A stretch of DNA of 64,000 nucleotides, taken from Ceratothoa steindachneri. Taxonomy: Eukaryota; Arthropoda; Malacostraca; Isopoda; Cymothoidae. The stretch covers positions 190,193,485 to 190,257,484 of the forward strand of contig OZ018321.1 of assembly GCA_963969495.1 (NCBI GenBank), written 5' to 3'. Below the pieces are notes generated by a model. The model did no database searches and was not told the origin of the DNA. It saw only the letters and a program-made list of their open reading frames with translations. The translations under genes were made by a program, and so were the position numbers. This document shows, piece by piece, positions 21,456-33,941 of this stretch; position 1 is the stretch's first letter; each line of letters begins with the position of its first letter.

Positions 21456-21673
21456 CATGGAAAATTCGAGCAAGCACGGTATGGTTGTGACTGGCGGGTC
21501 CTTCTTCTCACGCGGTTCCAGATTTCGGTACCAAGGACGTTGCGAAAAGGAAGTTGTGGAAGAAAGCTGTACAATAATTCGAGATCCACCAACGGTGAAA
21601 AGAATCCCACTCAAAAACGTTGGTCGATCAACTTCACTACCGACTACACCTGCTGACTCGGATAATTACGATA
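21456..21673 (+). CDS. FRMD-like gene, exon: FERM-adjacent region
   Basis: The acceptor is TTGCTTCCAG and the donor is ATA|GTAAGT. After one base completing the split codon, the exon encodes MENSSKHGMVVTGGSFFSRG, then SRFRYQGRCEKEVVEES and IIRDPPTVKRIPLKN. The block GG-FFSRGSRFRY-GR is diagnostic of the start of the FERM-adjacent region in FRMD3/FRMD5-type proteins, a regulatory segment often phosphorylated by kinases in the wider family. The exon ends in phase 1 after DSDNYD. It sits between an 11-kb intron full of transposons and a 5.8-kb intron holding the 40-base satellite. Confidence 0.9.
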
Positions 21674-23022
21674 GTAAGTAGATTACAATCACCTTCCTCA
21701 TTGCAGATCGTTGAAAAACTGAAGCCTTTTATTGAAAATATTTCTGAGCTTCCTAAATTTTTACCAAGGAATTTATTCAAAAAATATTTGTTTAATAACT
21801 AACTGAGAAGAAGTTTGAGTTTAATTGATAAAATTTCGTTTTATGACTGCTATTATGCTCTAGGCTTGCTTTGTACACGTGACCCCACGATGACCAAACT
21901 GAGTTATAGTTATCATGGGAAAAATTCAATGAAATCAAGTCTCAAACAAGGAAGAAGGTTTAATCTCGTGCTCCAATATAATAGAAGCAATTAAGGGGCA
22001 ATTAATGAGGCATCATACAATTTATGTTTTCCTAGTAAGTTAAACACTTGTCTGTAACTCCGGCATACACAGCTTAACGAAGCTACCATCCACGTTTAAG
22101 CTGATGAAGAACATCTGCCTCTTAAATGACTGATAGAAAGATGTATGAGGTTAGGGGTTAATTACCCTAAAATTCTCCTTACGAAAATATAGGGGGCTTT
22201 TTTTGTTTCCTTTTTCCTATATTAGTTCCACTAGACAATTGTAGTTCAGTAAATTTTCTTTTTTCTGACCTTTACACACATTGCTTTTATTAGTACAGTG
22301 TTTCGTCCTTCTCTCTATGTAGCTCCAAATTGACGGCAGCATAAGTCGTATTTTGAATAGTGACGTTCCTTTGTAAATGCGGTCCATTTTATAGATTCTA
22401 ATTACCCCTCCCCCCTTTCTCGAAGGGTCTTGAAGAATACGAGTGATTAGATCACGTATCTTACATTTATTTGCACCTTGGTTCAACCTTATTCCAACCG
22501 ATACCCTACCTAAATGGTGGTCAGAAATAGTCAAGAAAGAAGAATCACAATTTTGGCTGGGGGGGGGGGGGCAGAGTCACTGGAAAAAAGAATCACCCTC
22601 CCCCAATTTTCTAGAACACAAATGTTACTGGAAAGATAATCCAATTTAATTTAAACGCTAGAAACAAAAACAAAAATACTAAACACAAATTAAAATATGC
22701 AGTGAGTTTTATCAGATGTCGCCATTTATAGTTTGACACAATATTTTTAAAAAGGAAGTTCGCGTCGTGAAGGGAATGAATGAGAGCTTCCAAGCAAAGG
22801 CTTTGAAGAAACAGGAAAAATGGAAAAGTATGGAGAATCTTTGCCATTAGATACGGTTATGTTTGAAGAGTTTAGCTAAGATAAAATGCAATGTTAGCCA
22901 TCGATGGGACTTTCTGGGCTCTACACAAAAGCTTGCGTATTTTATTAAACAATAAAATTATCTAGTTTGTAAATGTTACATATTCTATTCATATTAATAT
23001 CTATAGTATGTGTATTTTAGGA
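21674..23022. other. Intron 4 before the satellite
   Basis: AT-rich, with no supported gene. There is a run of 12 G at about 22560. Open frames here are short and without known motifs. Confidence 0.45.
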
Positions 23023-26000
23023 CTCTCTGAATAAGCAAGACCCTGCTCGATTTTTCAATAGACCATCTGAATACGCAAGCCCCTGTTCCATTTTTTTTGG
23101 ACCATCTGAATAGCAATGACTCTGTTCCATTCATTTTCGCTAGAATTATCTAAATACGTAGGTTCCTGTTCCATTTTTGATAGAACCAACTAAATAAGCA
23201 CGACCCTGTTCCATTTTTCCTTGGACGATCTGAATTGATGCGACACTTCCATTTTTTCCATGGCCATTTGAATACGCAAGAGCATGTTCCATTTCCCTAG
23301 TACTATCTGAATACACACGAGAAGGTTCCATTTTCCATATGGCGATCTGAATACGTACGACCCTGTTCCATTCTCCCGCTTACCATCTAAATACGCACGC
23401 CTGTTTTCCACTTTTCCGTGGACCAGCTGAATATGCACGACCCTATTACATTTACTCACGGATCATCTGAACACGCATGGCCCTGTTATATTTTAGTTAT
23501 GAACATCTGAAAAAGCACGACGCTGTTCCATTTTTACTGAATACGTAAGACCTTGTTCTATTTTCCTTAAGAACATCTAAAAACGCGCGAATCTGTTCCG
23601 TTTTCCATAGGCACATCTAAATACGCAATGCACAGTTCGATTTTCCGTAAGACCAGTTAAATACACGCAACAATGTTAAATTATCCCTAGGAACATCTAA
23701 CTCCCAACGACCCTGTTCTATTTTCCCTAGACCATATGAATACGCAAGCCAGTGTTCCCATTTTCCGTGGACCTAATAAATATGAACGACCCCGTTCCAT
23801 TTCAGCTAAATCATTTAACTACGCATGATTCTGTTCCATCTTCCTTAGAAAAATCTGGATACACACGACCCCTTTTCTTTCCATTTTCGACCATATGAAT
23901 ACGCACGAATCTGTTTCATTTTCCATGAGACTTTCTGAATAAGGAAGATCCTGTTCTATTTTCCCAAGGACCATCTGAATACTGACGACCCTGTTACATA
24001 TTTCTTAAGACCATTTGAATACGCACGACTATGTTCCATTTTCCATACGACCATGAGAATATGCACAACCCTGTTCCATTTTCTCTAGGACCACCTGAAA
24101 AGGCACGACCCTGTTCCATTTTCATTTTTGCCATCTGATTTCTCATGACTAAGTTCCATTTTTCCTTTTGCCATCTGATTTCTCATGACTAAGTTCCATT
24201 TTTCTTTTTGCCATCTGATTTCTCATGACTAAGTTCCATTTTTCCTTTTGCCATCTGATTTCTCATGACTAAGTTCCATTTTTCCATGGACCATCAGAAT
24301 GCGCAGACCAATGTTTCATTTTCCTTATACCATTTGAAGACACAAGATTCTTCAATTTTTGCAAGGACCATCTGAATACGCACTACTATTGCTCTATTAT
24401 ACTTAGGACCATCTGAATTCTCACAACTCTTTTTTCATTATATTTAGGACTATCTGAATACGTACGCCCCTGTTCTATTTTCCCTAGGACCATCTGCATA
24501 CACACTGCTGTTACATTTTTCCAAGAAATATATGAATACGCAGGACCCTGTTCCGATTTCCTATGGACCATCTGAACACTCACGCCCGTGTTCCATTTTC
24601 CCTAGGACCATCTGACTACCTACTACGCAGGATCATGTTCCATTTTTCCTAGAAACATCAGAATGCATAGGTGGAAGTTTCATTTCTCATAAGACTATCT
24701 AGATACGGACTACGCTGTTCCACTTTCCCTTGGACCATCTGAATATGCACGAATCTGCTCCGTTTTCCTAAGACAATTGAATACGCACAGGCGTGTTCTC
24801 CTTTTCCTAAACACAACAATGTTGCATTTCTCATAGGAAGATCTGAATGCGTGCGGCAGTTTTTCATCTCCCCTAAGATCATGTAATAAGCACGCCGATG
24901 TTTTAATATTCCATTGACCAATTGAAGTTGCACGAAGCTATTCCATTTTCACTTGAACCATCTAAATAAGGACGATTCTGTCTCATTTTCCTGGGGACAA
25001 TCTGAATACCCTTGACCTTGTTTTATTTTTCTTATGAACATAATAGTAAGCTCGCCCCTTTTCATTTTACTCAGACCATCTGGATACGCAGGACAATTTT
25101 CCAATACCCCTAAGACTATCTAAATATTCACAACCTTTATTCCGTTTTCTCTGGTACCATCTGAATACGCACGACCTTGATCATTTTCCTCTGGGATATC
25201 TGAATACGAAAGACTATGTTCAATTTTTACTAGGACCATCTGAATACGCACGAGCCTGTTCCATTTTTCCTAAGACCCTTTGAAACCGCATGACCCTGTT
25301 CTATTTTCCCATGGACCATCTAATTACTCCTACCACTGTTCTATTTTCCCTATGAACATTTGAATCCGCACGAGCCTGTTTTATTTTTCCTAAAACTATC
25401 TGAATACGTATGATCCTGATCTATTTCCGGTAGGAGCATCTGAGACCCAAGACCCTGTTTACTTTTCCCTACGATCGTTTAAAGACGCACGACTCCCTTC
25501 CACTTTCCCTCAGGCCAAACGAATACCATCTGAATACGCAGGAGCCTGTTCCATTTTGTCTAGGAACACCCGAATAAACACGATATTGTGGCATTTTCTC
25601 GATCACCACCTGAATCTGCACGACCCTGTTACATTTTCTCCAGGAGCATTTGAATATGCATTCTTTTGCTCCATTTTCCCTTCACCACTTGAATACGGAA
25701 TATCCTGTTCCCTTTTCCCTAGGACCATCCATATACGCACGATCCTGTTCCATTTCCGCTATGAACATCATAAGATGCAAGCCCCTTTTTCATTTTAGCT
25801 ACGGTCATTTAGATACCCACCACCTTGTTCCATTTTCCATAGGACCATCTGAATCCGCAAGACGTTGTTCCATTTTTCCTAGTGCCATTTGAATAGGCAA
25901 GACCCTCATCCATTTTTCCTAGGACCATCTCAATAAGCACAACCATGTTCCATTTATTCTTTTACCGGTTGAATGGTCACTGCCTTGTTCAATTTTATCA

Positions 26001-27322
26001 AGAACCATGTGAATATGCACGAGCCAGTTATCTTTCACCTACGAGCATTTGAATAAAACAACCCTTTTCCATTTTCACTAGAACGTCGGAATACGCAGGA
26101 GCATCTTAAATTTTCTCTAGGTTCATCCGAGTACACACAACCCTGTTCTATTTCCACTGGGATTATCTGAATACGCATGACATACTCCTTTTCACTCTCT
26201 AAATAAGTAAAAACCCTGTTTCATTTTCTCAAGGACGATCTGAATATGCACGACCCTATTCCATTTCACCTACGATCAATTGAATACGTAAGACCTTGTT
26301 CCCTTTTCCATAGGAGCATCTGAATACGCTAGACTGTTTTATTTTACCTTGAACCTTCTGAATTCCACGATCCTGTTCTTTTTCCATAGGACAATCTAAA
26401 TATGGACGCTCTCTTCCATTTTCCATAAGACCATCTGAATATGCACGCTTCTGTTTCATTCCCCCCCCCTCCAACTATCTGAATATGCGGGACCTTCTTT
26501 TATTTTCCCTATGGCTATCTGAATACGCATGATCCTGTTCCATTTTCGCTAGAATGATTTTAAGACGCAAGTCCAAATTTTCATTTTCGATAGCACCATG
26601 TTGTTTCGCTCGACCCTATTCTATTTTTTCTAGTACCATCTTAATACGCATAATCCTGTTACAGTTTTCATACGACTATCTGAATACGCATGGCCGTGTT
26701 CTATTTTCCCTAGGGACATCTGAATATAAACGACCATCTTCCATTTTCCTAAGATCATCTTAACATGTTCCATTTCCTCTACAACCTGCTGAACATGCAC
26801 GAGCCTGTTCCCTTTTCTTAGGACCATCTGAATACGCACAATCCTTTTATCGTTTTCTTAGGACCCCCTGAAGACACATGATACTGTTCGTTTTTCGCCA
26901 AGAACCATGTGAATGGACAGAACCCTTTGAATTTTCATTAGGAGCATCTGAATAGGCACAGCCCTGTTTCACTTTCTCTAGGGCCGTCTGAATTCGTAAA
27001 ATCTTAATGCGTTTTCGCTAGAATGATTTTAAGACGAAAGCCCCCTGTTGCATTTCGCTAGGAACATATGAATACTCAAGACCCTGTTCCATTTTCCCTA
27101 GGACCATCTGAATACGCATGGAACTATTCCATTTTTTTAGGATTATCTGAATATGCACCTCAGTGCTCTATTTTCCCTAGGGACATCTGAATATGCACGA
27201 CTCTCATCCATATTTCTAGGACCATCTGAATACGCACGACCATTTTCCTATAACCATCTGAAAATGATGACCCTGTTTCCGTTTCTTTTTGACCATCTGA
27301 ATATTCCCGACCCTGTTCCTTT
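23023..27322 (+). repeat. 40-base satellite, about 107 diverged units (4.3 kb)
   Basis: A head-to-tail array with consensus halves CCCTGTTCCATTTTCCCTAG and GACCATCTGAATACGCACGA fills most of intron 4. Units diverge widely by substitution and small indels, yet the two landmarks CTGTTCCATTTT and CCATCTGAATACGCA recur at about 40-base spacing throughout. The many minus-strand open frames (text such as KMEQGRAYS and RIQMV) are read-through of the repeat and not genes. The array ends about 150 bases before the next exon acceptor. Direct repeats without unique spacers exclude a CRISPR array. Confidence 0.95.
24119..24290 (+). repeat. Homogenised sub-array in the 40-base satellite
   Basis: Four consecutive 40-base units share the variant GCCATCTGATTTCTCATGAC followed by TAAGTTCCATTTTT and are almost identical, unlike the rest of the array. 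This marks a recent local amplification. Confidence 0.9.
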
Positions 27323-27473
27323 TCTTCACAAGACAATTCAGTCTCCGGTTTTTCCCTTTTAAAAGAGTTTCTTCCCACTTTAATGAGCGCCAGTTCCCTT
27401 ACTAGTAGGTTAAGATGACTTCCAGTGAACCTCTTAATTTTCTGAATGGCGCTAAATGATTCTCCTCGTCTAG

Positions 27474-27602
27474 GTGACATCGGCCGAGTGCATCGTCCTC
27501 TTCCATACATCGACCGAAGCACAAGTTTAGATGAGGAGGTCCTCTGCGAAGCCGAAAGTCCAACACCAATTCACGATGTTTACGTCAATGGTTCATTTAC
27601 AG
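27474..27602 (+). CDS. FRMD-like gene, exon: linker
   Basis: The exon lies about 150 bases beyond the end of the 40-base satellite. The acceptor is CTCGTCTAG and the donor is ACAG|GTGTGT. Two bases complete a Ser codon with the previous exon, then the text is DIGRVHRPLPYIDRSTSLDE followed by EVLCEAESPTPIHDVYVNGSFT. It is acidic and Ser-rich and shows no recognisable fold. It is assigned to the gene because its frame is open, both splice sites are good and the phases (1 in, 1 out) fit. Sequence conservation in this linker is weak, so the evidence is positional. Confidence 0.75.
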
Positions 27603-28029
27603 GTGTGTTCTTAATTATTGCTGTTTTATTCTGTATTTAAGCGACGGTTTTGTTTAACTACCGCCGTGAGAAATCTGTTATTCCGTTTGTTCCAACGGGA
27701 AAGGATTAAAAATGTTCGTTAGAGTTAAATTGCGCTCAATTGAACTGAACTACTTCGAGGTATTATTGCGAAATCCTGATTTCGATATTCTTGGCTTATT
27801 TTCTATTGTTTAATCAGCTTTCTCCTCATGGTACTTTCGCAATATGGCTTAGTTCAAATATGCCATATAACTTACATACAAAACCCATAGCCATCCCCTG
27901 CAGCGATCATACAAGGATAATGGATTTAGTAAAGTAAAATCCGATACAGGTTACGATCCCAAGGATAAAAAGCTATGCGAAGCAAACTAGATAAAAGATA
28001 ATGAAAAATTGATGACGTACAGACCAACT
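27603..28029. other. Intron 5 start, nothing recognised
   Basis: AT-rich intron without a supported gene. Confidence 0.4.
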
Positions 28030-30210
28030 GTATTCGAAAGGGGGAATAAAATGAAGTGCGGATAAAGAATTAGAAAACATTAATAGAAAACTTATGTAAG
28101 CGGACAAGTAAAACACCGCATGGATTGAATACAAAACATTAATGCATCCAAGATGAACAACATAAATAAAAAGAAAAGTAAGGAATATAATGGAGGCATA
28201 TGATTAAATCAAATAACAAGGCACACGACCGTAAATCTACCGGGAACTGCAAAGACTGAAAAGCAAAATGCTTATACTATTTGAAGAACAGCAAAGAGAA
28301 GAATGAGAAGAACTATTTGACAAAGAATAAAAATAATAATGCTCGAGAAGAGCATGGCAGACAATAAACAAAATAAAAAAATAATAAAAAAGAAACCATT
28401 AAGATAGAAAATGAAAAGGGAGGGCACATTGAAGACAAAGAAACGAACGAGCGGACACTCCGAGACCACTGAGAAGGAATCTTCACAGTAACACCAGAGG
28501 ACAACACAAGGTTTGGTGACTATAGAGAAGGAATGGTAAGAGAGTACCTTAGAAACAAAATCCGCAGGATAATTCCGAGGCGTATAGTAGAAGAAACTAG
28601 AGAAGAACACACGGTGACCGGTGCAACAATTATCAAGGAAAAGGTCATGAGTGCGATACACCTGATCAAGCAAAAAGCATCTGGTCCATCAGTGCTGACA
28701 AAGATAAACCTTACAAAACCACCAGTTAGTATACTAGATGGTATAACCAAACTATTTAATGCATGCTTAATTCTAGGATATTTCCTAGAGGGATTTAAAA
28801 CAACAAAGATGATTTTCATACCTAAGACGAGTAAGCCACCAAATAGGGTGATGAGTTCAAGACCGACCTCGTTACTCAACTTCCTTAGTAAAATCTTAGA
28901 AAAAATAATGAACAGAAGGCCAATAGAGTATCTAGAAGAAAACGAAGCCTACACCGAATTTCAATTTGGTTTCAGAATAAAATGGGACACGACAATGGCA
29001 TTGGCAATAATAACATAAAAGATCTCCAAAGCCAGAACTGAGAAAAATACAATTGACATCATCCTACGAGATATGAGAAAAGTGTTCTACAAAGGCTGGA
29101 CCGAAAGGATAATTTATAAGATTTTACAGCTAGACATGAATAACAACATGGAGTGCTTACTTTGAAACTATGTGAGGAATATATCAGTATACATAGAATT
29201 GGAGGGATATAAGGGTCCAATATTCCACCTGAAAGCTGCAGTGCCACAAGGATGGTGTTTTAGGCCGAAACTATACTCAGTGTACACTGAAGATATCCAT
29301 ACACAAGTAACCCCCGGCAGCGTGAAAATGCAACACGCAGATGATACAACACAGATCATTAGGACTCCGTACCGAAACCCAAGAAATCAAGCAAGAGTTA
29401 TGAAAATGGAAATAGAAAATATAAACAGCTATTAAAAGCAATGGAATATAAAGACAAATAGTAAAAAATCAAAAATCATCCCAATAGGAAGACCTAAGAC
29501 ATTCCACATAAGAGGAAAGGGCAACGGCTGCAGATATGCCAGTGAGGGAAAAGTGCCAGGACTAACAATAAACACAAGAGGATATTCGGCCCAAGATAAG
29601 GAGAAAAGCTAAGAACAGCAATCGAAATAACGCTAAGCGCATAATGAGAATACTTGTGAAGAAAAATAACAAGAAGATATACAAATCACAGGTTCAATCT
29701 GTTCTGATATCTCCGCCGATTCCGACATATACACTAGCATAGACAAACAAAATAAACTTAAAAATGATCCAGAACAGGGCTGTGTACTGGTTAACGAATA
29801 CAAGATGACGGGAACGCAGAAATTTGAGGGAGTTATGCAAGAAAGCTGGCATGCTACCCCTCAACCAGACTCTAAGGAAGAAAGCAGAAAAAATATGGAC
29901 AGAAATAAAAGATAAACATAAAAACATATTTAATGCTACAACCAAGATTCACAAACAGTAGGAAAATATTGCTGACAGACCAAAGATATATATAAAAGTA
30001 ACCAGGACAAACGGAAAAGTTATGAGGACAGATAACAAGCAACTTAAGAAAAAAGAGTAAGACAACGGTTCGAAAACAAAGAGTAGATGAGGTCTCAGCC
30101 AGAGGCATCTTACCCCCGCTGAAAGAAAGATAAAAGAGGACAAAACATACGGACTAAGAAGGAAAACTGCTAGCATATCCAGCTCCTGAGAACAATAGTG
30201 CATTAACAGC
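28030..30210 (+). pseudogene. LINE ORF2 remnant with reverse transcriptase (I/Jockey-like)
   Basis: Plus-strand frames give reverse-transcriptase text in order. At 28533-29018 are KQKASGPSVLTKINL, TTKMIFIPKTSKPP, RPTSLLNFLSKILEKIMNRR and FQFGFRIKWDTTMALAI. At 29172-29435 are PIFHLKAAVPQGW, LYSVYTEDI and VKMQHADDTTQII, the last being the catalytic motif with His in place of the usual Tyr/Phe. The C-terminal region (KSKIIPIGRPKTF, GLTINTRG) runs on in broken frames to about 30.2 kb. Stops occur at 29019, 29163 and later. It is the same clade as the remnants at 4.8-5.6 kb and 43.6-45.6 kb. It lies in sense orientation in intron 5. Confidence 0.82.
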
Positions 30211-31889
30211 ACCTAAGAAGACAGTAAAGGTCATCACAACAATGACCGAATGAGAACAACGAACATCAATCGGAAGAACGGAAAGAGGGAGGGTAAGTAT
30301 AGGTTAATGACAAGGACATAAGGGCAGTTAAAAAAAAAATAGAACCTGTAGATCACCCTGAGGAATCTGGATATGTTCCCCTACCCCACACTCCCCACCA
30401 GATCTTTGTGCTGACCAAATAGGGTCAACTTTGAATCTACAACCTCTTTACATTTTCTTTCCTTCTTCACTTATACATATCCCGTCTAAAGCCTGTACCC
30501 AGTTGTCTCTTCGCCCAAATAGAGCCGATGAGCGCAGGAGAACTTGCGGAAAGGTCGGCCTGAGATGGGCCCTGTTTACCTCTCTCAGTCCAGATGGGAC
30601 GGAGAGGGAAAATCCATGATGCCGTACTATACCTTTCCCTATACAAAAAAAAGTCAAATATATTCACTCAGCTTTTTCCGTTTTGCTTCCCATCTCCCCA
30701 ATGGTTCTGATGTTGTCACTGTGATAATCTGCGCAAAGTTCAAAACTAAATTATTTTTCCATTGCAATTCGTATAAGAATATTCAACTCTGGATTTCCTG
30801 CAATCATTGTTAAATGTTAAATTAATCCATTTACTTCATGAACAATCAGATAAAATCAACGAAATTTATATTTTTTGTGTATCCTCTTGAGAGAGTTTTC
30901 CTTGGCGTACTTGGTTAATGAAGTCATTTTTGACTCTCCACAAAATGAGTATCAGATTTGGCCTCCATAAACCTGACAAACATTCATAATGAAGATTTAG
31001 AGGCCAGGAAGGTACATAATCCTCTAGCCGTTACCTGCAGTTGAGCTGTAAGTCAGGCGCCATAGAAATCCGGGGGGATTTCTCGTACCTACTTTTGATA
31101 ATAATAATAATATTATCTCCGGGAAGGTTCATCCAATTTCTCTGAGATTCACTTTATGTATTGTTTGGTACCGTCGTTTAAGGTGTTTTGACACCCTCTT
31201 TCACTTGTGTTCAGGCATAGCGAGGGGCAGGAAGGAACGAAGAAAATATTTTTTTATGAAACAAAAGGGTGAAAAAAAAGGAATTCCTACAGCTAAAGTA
31301 ATCAAACCTTAATTATCAAGGCCGTGATAGTGCATTGAAAGCCTCCAGCTTGTTCGTACAAAAAGCGTAGTTACACAAAAGTACAAACTTGCCCCCCCCC
31401 CCCCTCGGCCGCTCCCACACACACTCGCCTGGGCATTGTTAACACGGAAGTTGCTCTCGTTGGTTTTCCCATAATGAGGTTAAGTAAATAAAAGGTTGAT
31501 TTGAATTCATTCTTCGGCAGCGAGCGTCGGAGCGTATTGCCCTGAATCCACGCTTCCACCGTTAGGCCAACTCGAGCCTCTGGTCGAAGCTGGCGAGAAC
31601 AAATTCCAAGAGTCGTCGGCGGTCAACGGCAAATGTAAGTAATTGGAATCGAGGGAAACGCATGGGACCGATTATGGGGCAAAGGGGCATTGCGTTCGGG
31701 TGATTGGGTCTGGAGGAGTATGAGATCATGCAGAGGAAGGAACACACACAAAAAAGTATAAAAACTCATTATTGGCTTCTTCACCTGATTTCCCATAAAG
31801 TGTGATGGGTACGCATCAACGCCACTAAAAAATAAGCCCCCTCCAACCGATTTAAGCCATATCAAGCACAAAAGCATCATTCATTTATT
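30211..31889. other. Intron 5 spacer, no supported gene
   Basis: Mixed composition with C-runs at about 31392-31404. Overlapping open frames at 30431-30667 on both strands have no known domain. A GC-richer block here could be an unidentified repeat. Confidence 0.4.
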
Positions 31890-32187
31890 TCACCCCCAAT
31901 TGAACCTTTATAGCATAGGTTTCATCACTGGGCAGAAGACCCCAGACACGCTCCCTCCCAAACCCTTCCATGCACACCTATCATATACTCAATAGCATCC
32001 ACTTCCTCCTCTCCTTTCTCTCCCACTCATTCAAATAAGCACCCCACCTTTTACGTGGTCTTCCGACACACCTTGATTCCTACTCTCAAATATTCCCTTC
32101 ACAAATCTATTTCCATCCATTCTTCCTACACACACCTGCAATCTCAGATCCCCGCTTCTACTCTAAATCTTTTCCTTCCATATTATA

Positions 32188-33539
32188 CCGGGTGACAGCC
32201 AAAAATGTCCCCTTTTGTTTAATGCTGTAATATGTTAGCCATTGAAGCTTGAACGTAGAAATAAATATCATTACAAAGAACAATATTAAAATTGTTCTTC
32301 GCTAGCTTAGGTGGCCTACTTGGGCTCGCGGTGGATAGTCTAACCGAGCCTAGGATAGCCTATCTATGCAGATATTAAACAGTTCTGTTTTTGCCTCGCC
32401 AAAATGGCACAATTAACTCTTGAACAGCGCAGGTTTGTTGTGTAATTAACGATTCGACGTGGCTCCATAATCAAATCAATTCGTTATTTTCAAGCAAGAT
32501 ATGGTATAGAATTAGACCAAAAAACAATCCAGAGAAATTACGCCAAGTTGAATGCAAAGAGCACAATTCGTAATTTAAATAAATAAAATTCCGGTTGTAA
32601 GAAAAGTGTGAGGACGCAAAGTAATATTGACAAGGTAAGGACTTTAATTGATGCTGATGAAACAAATTCAGTGTGAAAATGGCTGCTGAGATACATTTGA
32701 ATAGAGAAGATGTGCAAACTATTCTCAAACAAAGATTTTAATTTAAAGCCATACAAAAGTCAATGTCATCAAGAAATCGCAATGCAGGATAAGCAACAAA
32801 GGTTATCATTTTGCCTGAGGGTTAAAGAAATGTGCGATGATAAACAATTAGTATTGAATAAAATAATTCTCAGTGATGAATGTCATGTTTACCTGAAAGT
32901 CATGCCAAATAAACATAATTATCGGAAGTAGTCACTAACTAACCAAATAATCCCTCAAAAACCTTTAGACTCCCCCAAAATAACAGTATGGTGTGGACTA
33001 AATGGAACAGGACAAGCTCAGTCAATTAACGCTGCCGGATATCTTGACCTGCTCAAAAGCATTTTCGCCAATAGCACATATACTGACAAATGGTTTCAAC
33101 CAGATGGCGCTACAGCTCATACTGCATGTGCCACCATGACATGGTTGAATGCTCGATTTCCTCAACGACTAATGTCGCATAGGACAATTTCCATGTCCAG
33201 CCAGGTCACCTGAGTTGTCACCTTTAGACTAATTTCTATGGAGTTTTGTTAAAGAAAGGCTATTTCGAGTTGCACCATCTACTATCGCAGAACTGAAGAA
33301 TGAGTTTCGAGAAATCATTACATCTATCAATATCAATATTTTTCAGAATGCCATAAGAAATTTTGCTAGTCGCATTGATAAGTGCATAGAGTCCGGTGGT
33401 GGTCATTTCGAACGTTAAATGTTAGCTAGTAAAATTTCAAATATTGTTCTTTGTAATGATACTTATTTATGCCTTCAAGTTCTAATGGCTAACAAATTAC
33501 AGCATTATAAAAAAGGGACCATTTTTGACCATCACTCGG
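32188..33539 (+). mobile_element. Tc1/mariner element 1 with TIRs
   Basis: TA duplications (32186-32187 and 33540-33541) flank an element of 1352 bases. The ends CCGGGTGACAGCCAAAAATG and (inverted) CCGAGTGATGGTCAAAAATG match over roughly 100 bases, including the words GCTGTAAT and CAAAGAACAATATT. It is inserted in the RTE-like LINE. Confidence 0.9.
32404..33418 (+). pseudogene. Tc1/mariner transposase (DUF4817-type), element 1
   Basis: The start MAQLTLEQRRFVV and helix-turn-helix text (IKSIRYFQARYGIELDQKTI) are followed by catalytic-core blocks. These are IILSDECHVYL (first Asp), WFQPDGATAHTA (second Asp) and SPELSPLD-FLWSF (third Asp region). It ends GGHFER at 33418. At least five stops and a frame change disrupt it. 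In insects such proteins carry an N-terminal DUF4817 helix-turn-helix. An active enzyme would cut and paste at TA. Confidence 0.82.
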
Positions 33540-33941
33540 TATATAGGCTTACTCCCATATACCAACTTTGGTATCTGGATAAGCTCGTGTAGCTCCCTGG
33601 CACATTTCACACTCAAGTCCTTAGCATTCACTAATGCTCTGATCGCCCCTAAAACATTCTTACAACCTTGTGATGGCAGTCCGCTTCATATGTACCACAA
33701 TCATTCACGATACATTCCGGATGATTAAAACTTCTCACTCCTTCAAGTCTAACAATGCGGGCTCTAATATCACACCACATATCCTCACAACCAAACACCT
33801 CCATGCTTTTCTACATATACCGGGTGTCCCAAAATTGAGTGCGTATGTTTATTAAATTGATAAATTTTATGAAAATCTTTTGTTGAATTATGTTTATCAT
33901 GTCCAAATTGTGCTCTGCACAAAATTGTAGTGTTCCATGTA

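Noticed and set aside
23146..26839. Series of minus- and plus-strand open frames of 60-90 residues
   Set aside because: All are translations of the 40-base satellite. The period is not a multiple of three, so the frames rotate and stay open by composition only.
23023..27322. Possible CRISPR array (regular repeat about every 40 bases)
   Set aside because: There are no unique spacers between constant repeats. The whole 40-base unit repeats and drifts, and the context is an animal intron.
28272..28879. Minus-strand frames of 119-133 residues
   Set aside because: They are antisense to the reverse-transcriptase text of the plus-strand LINE, which has the recognisable motifs.
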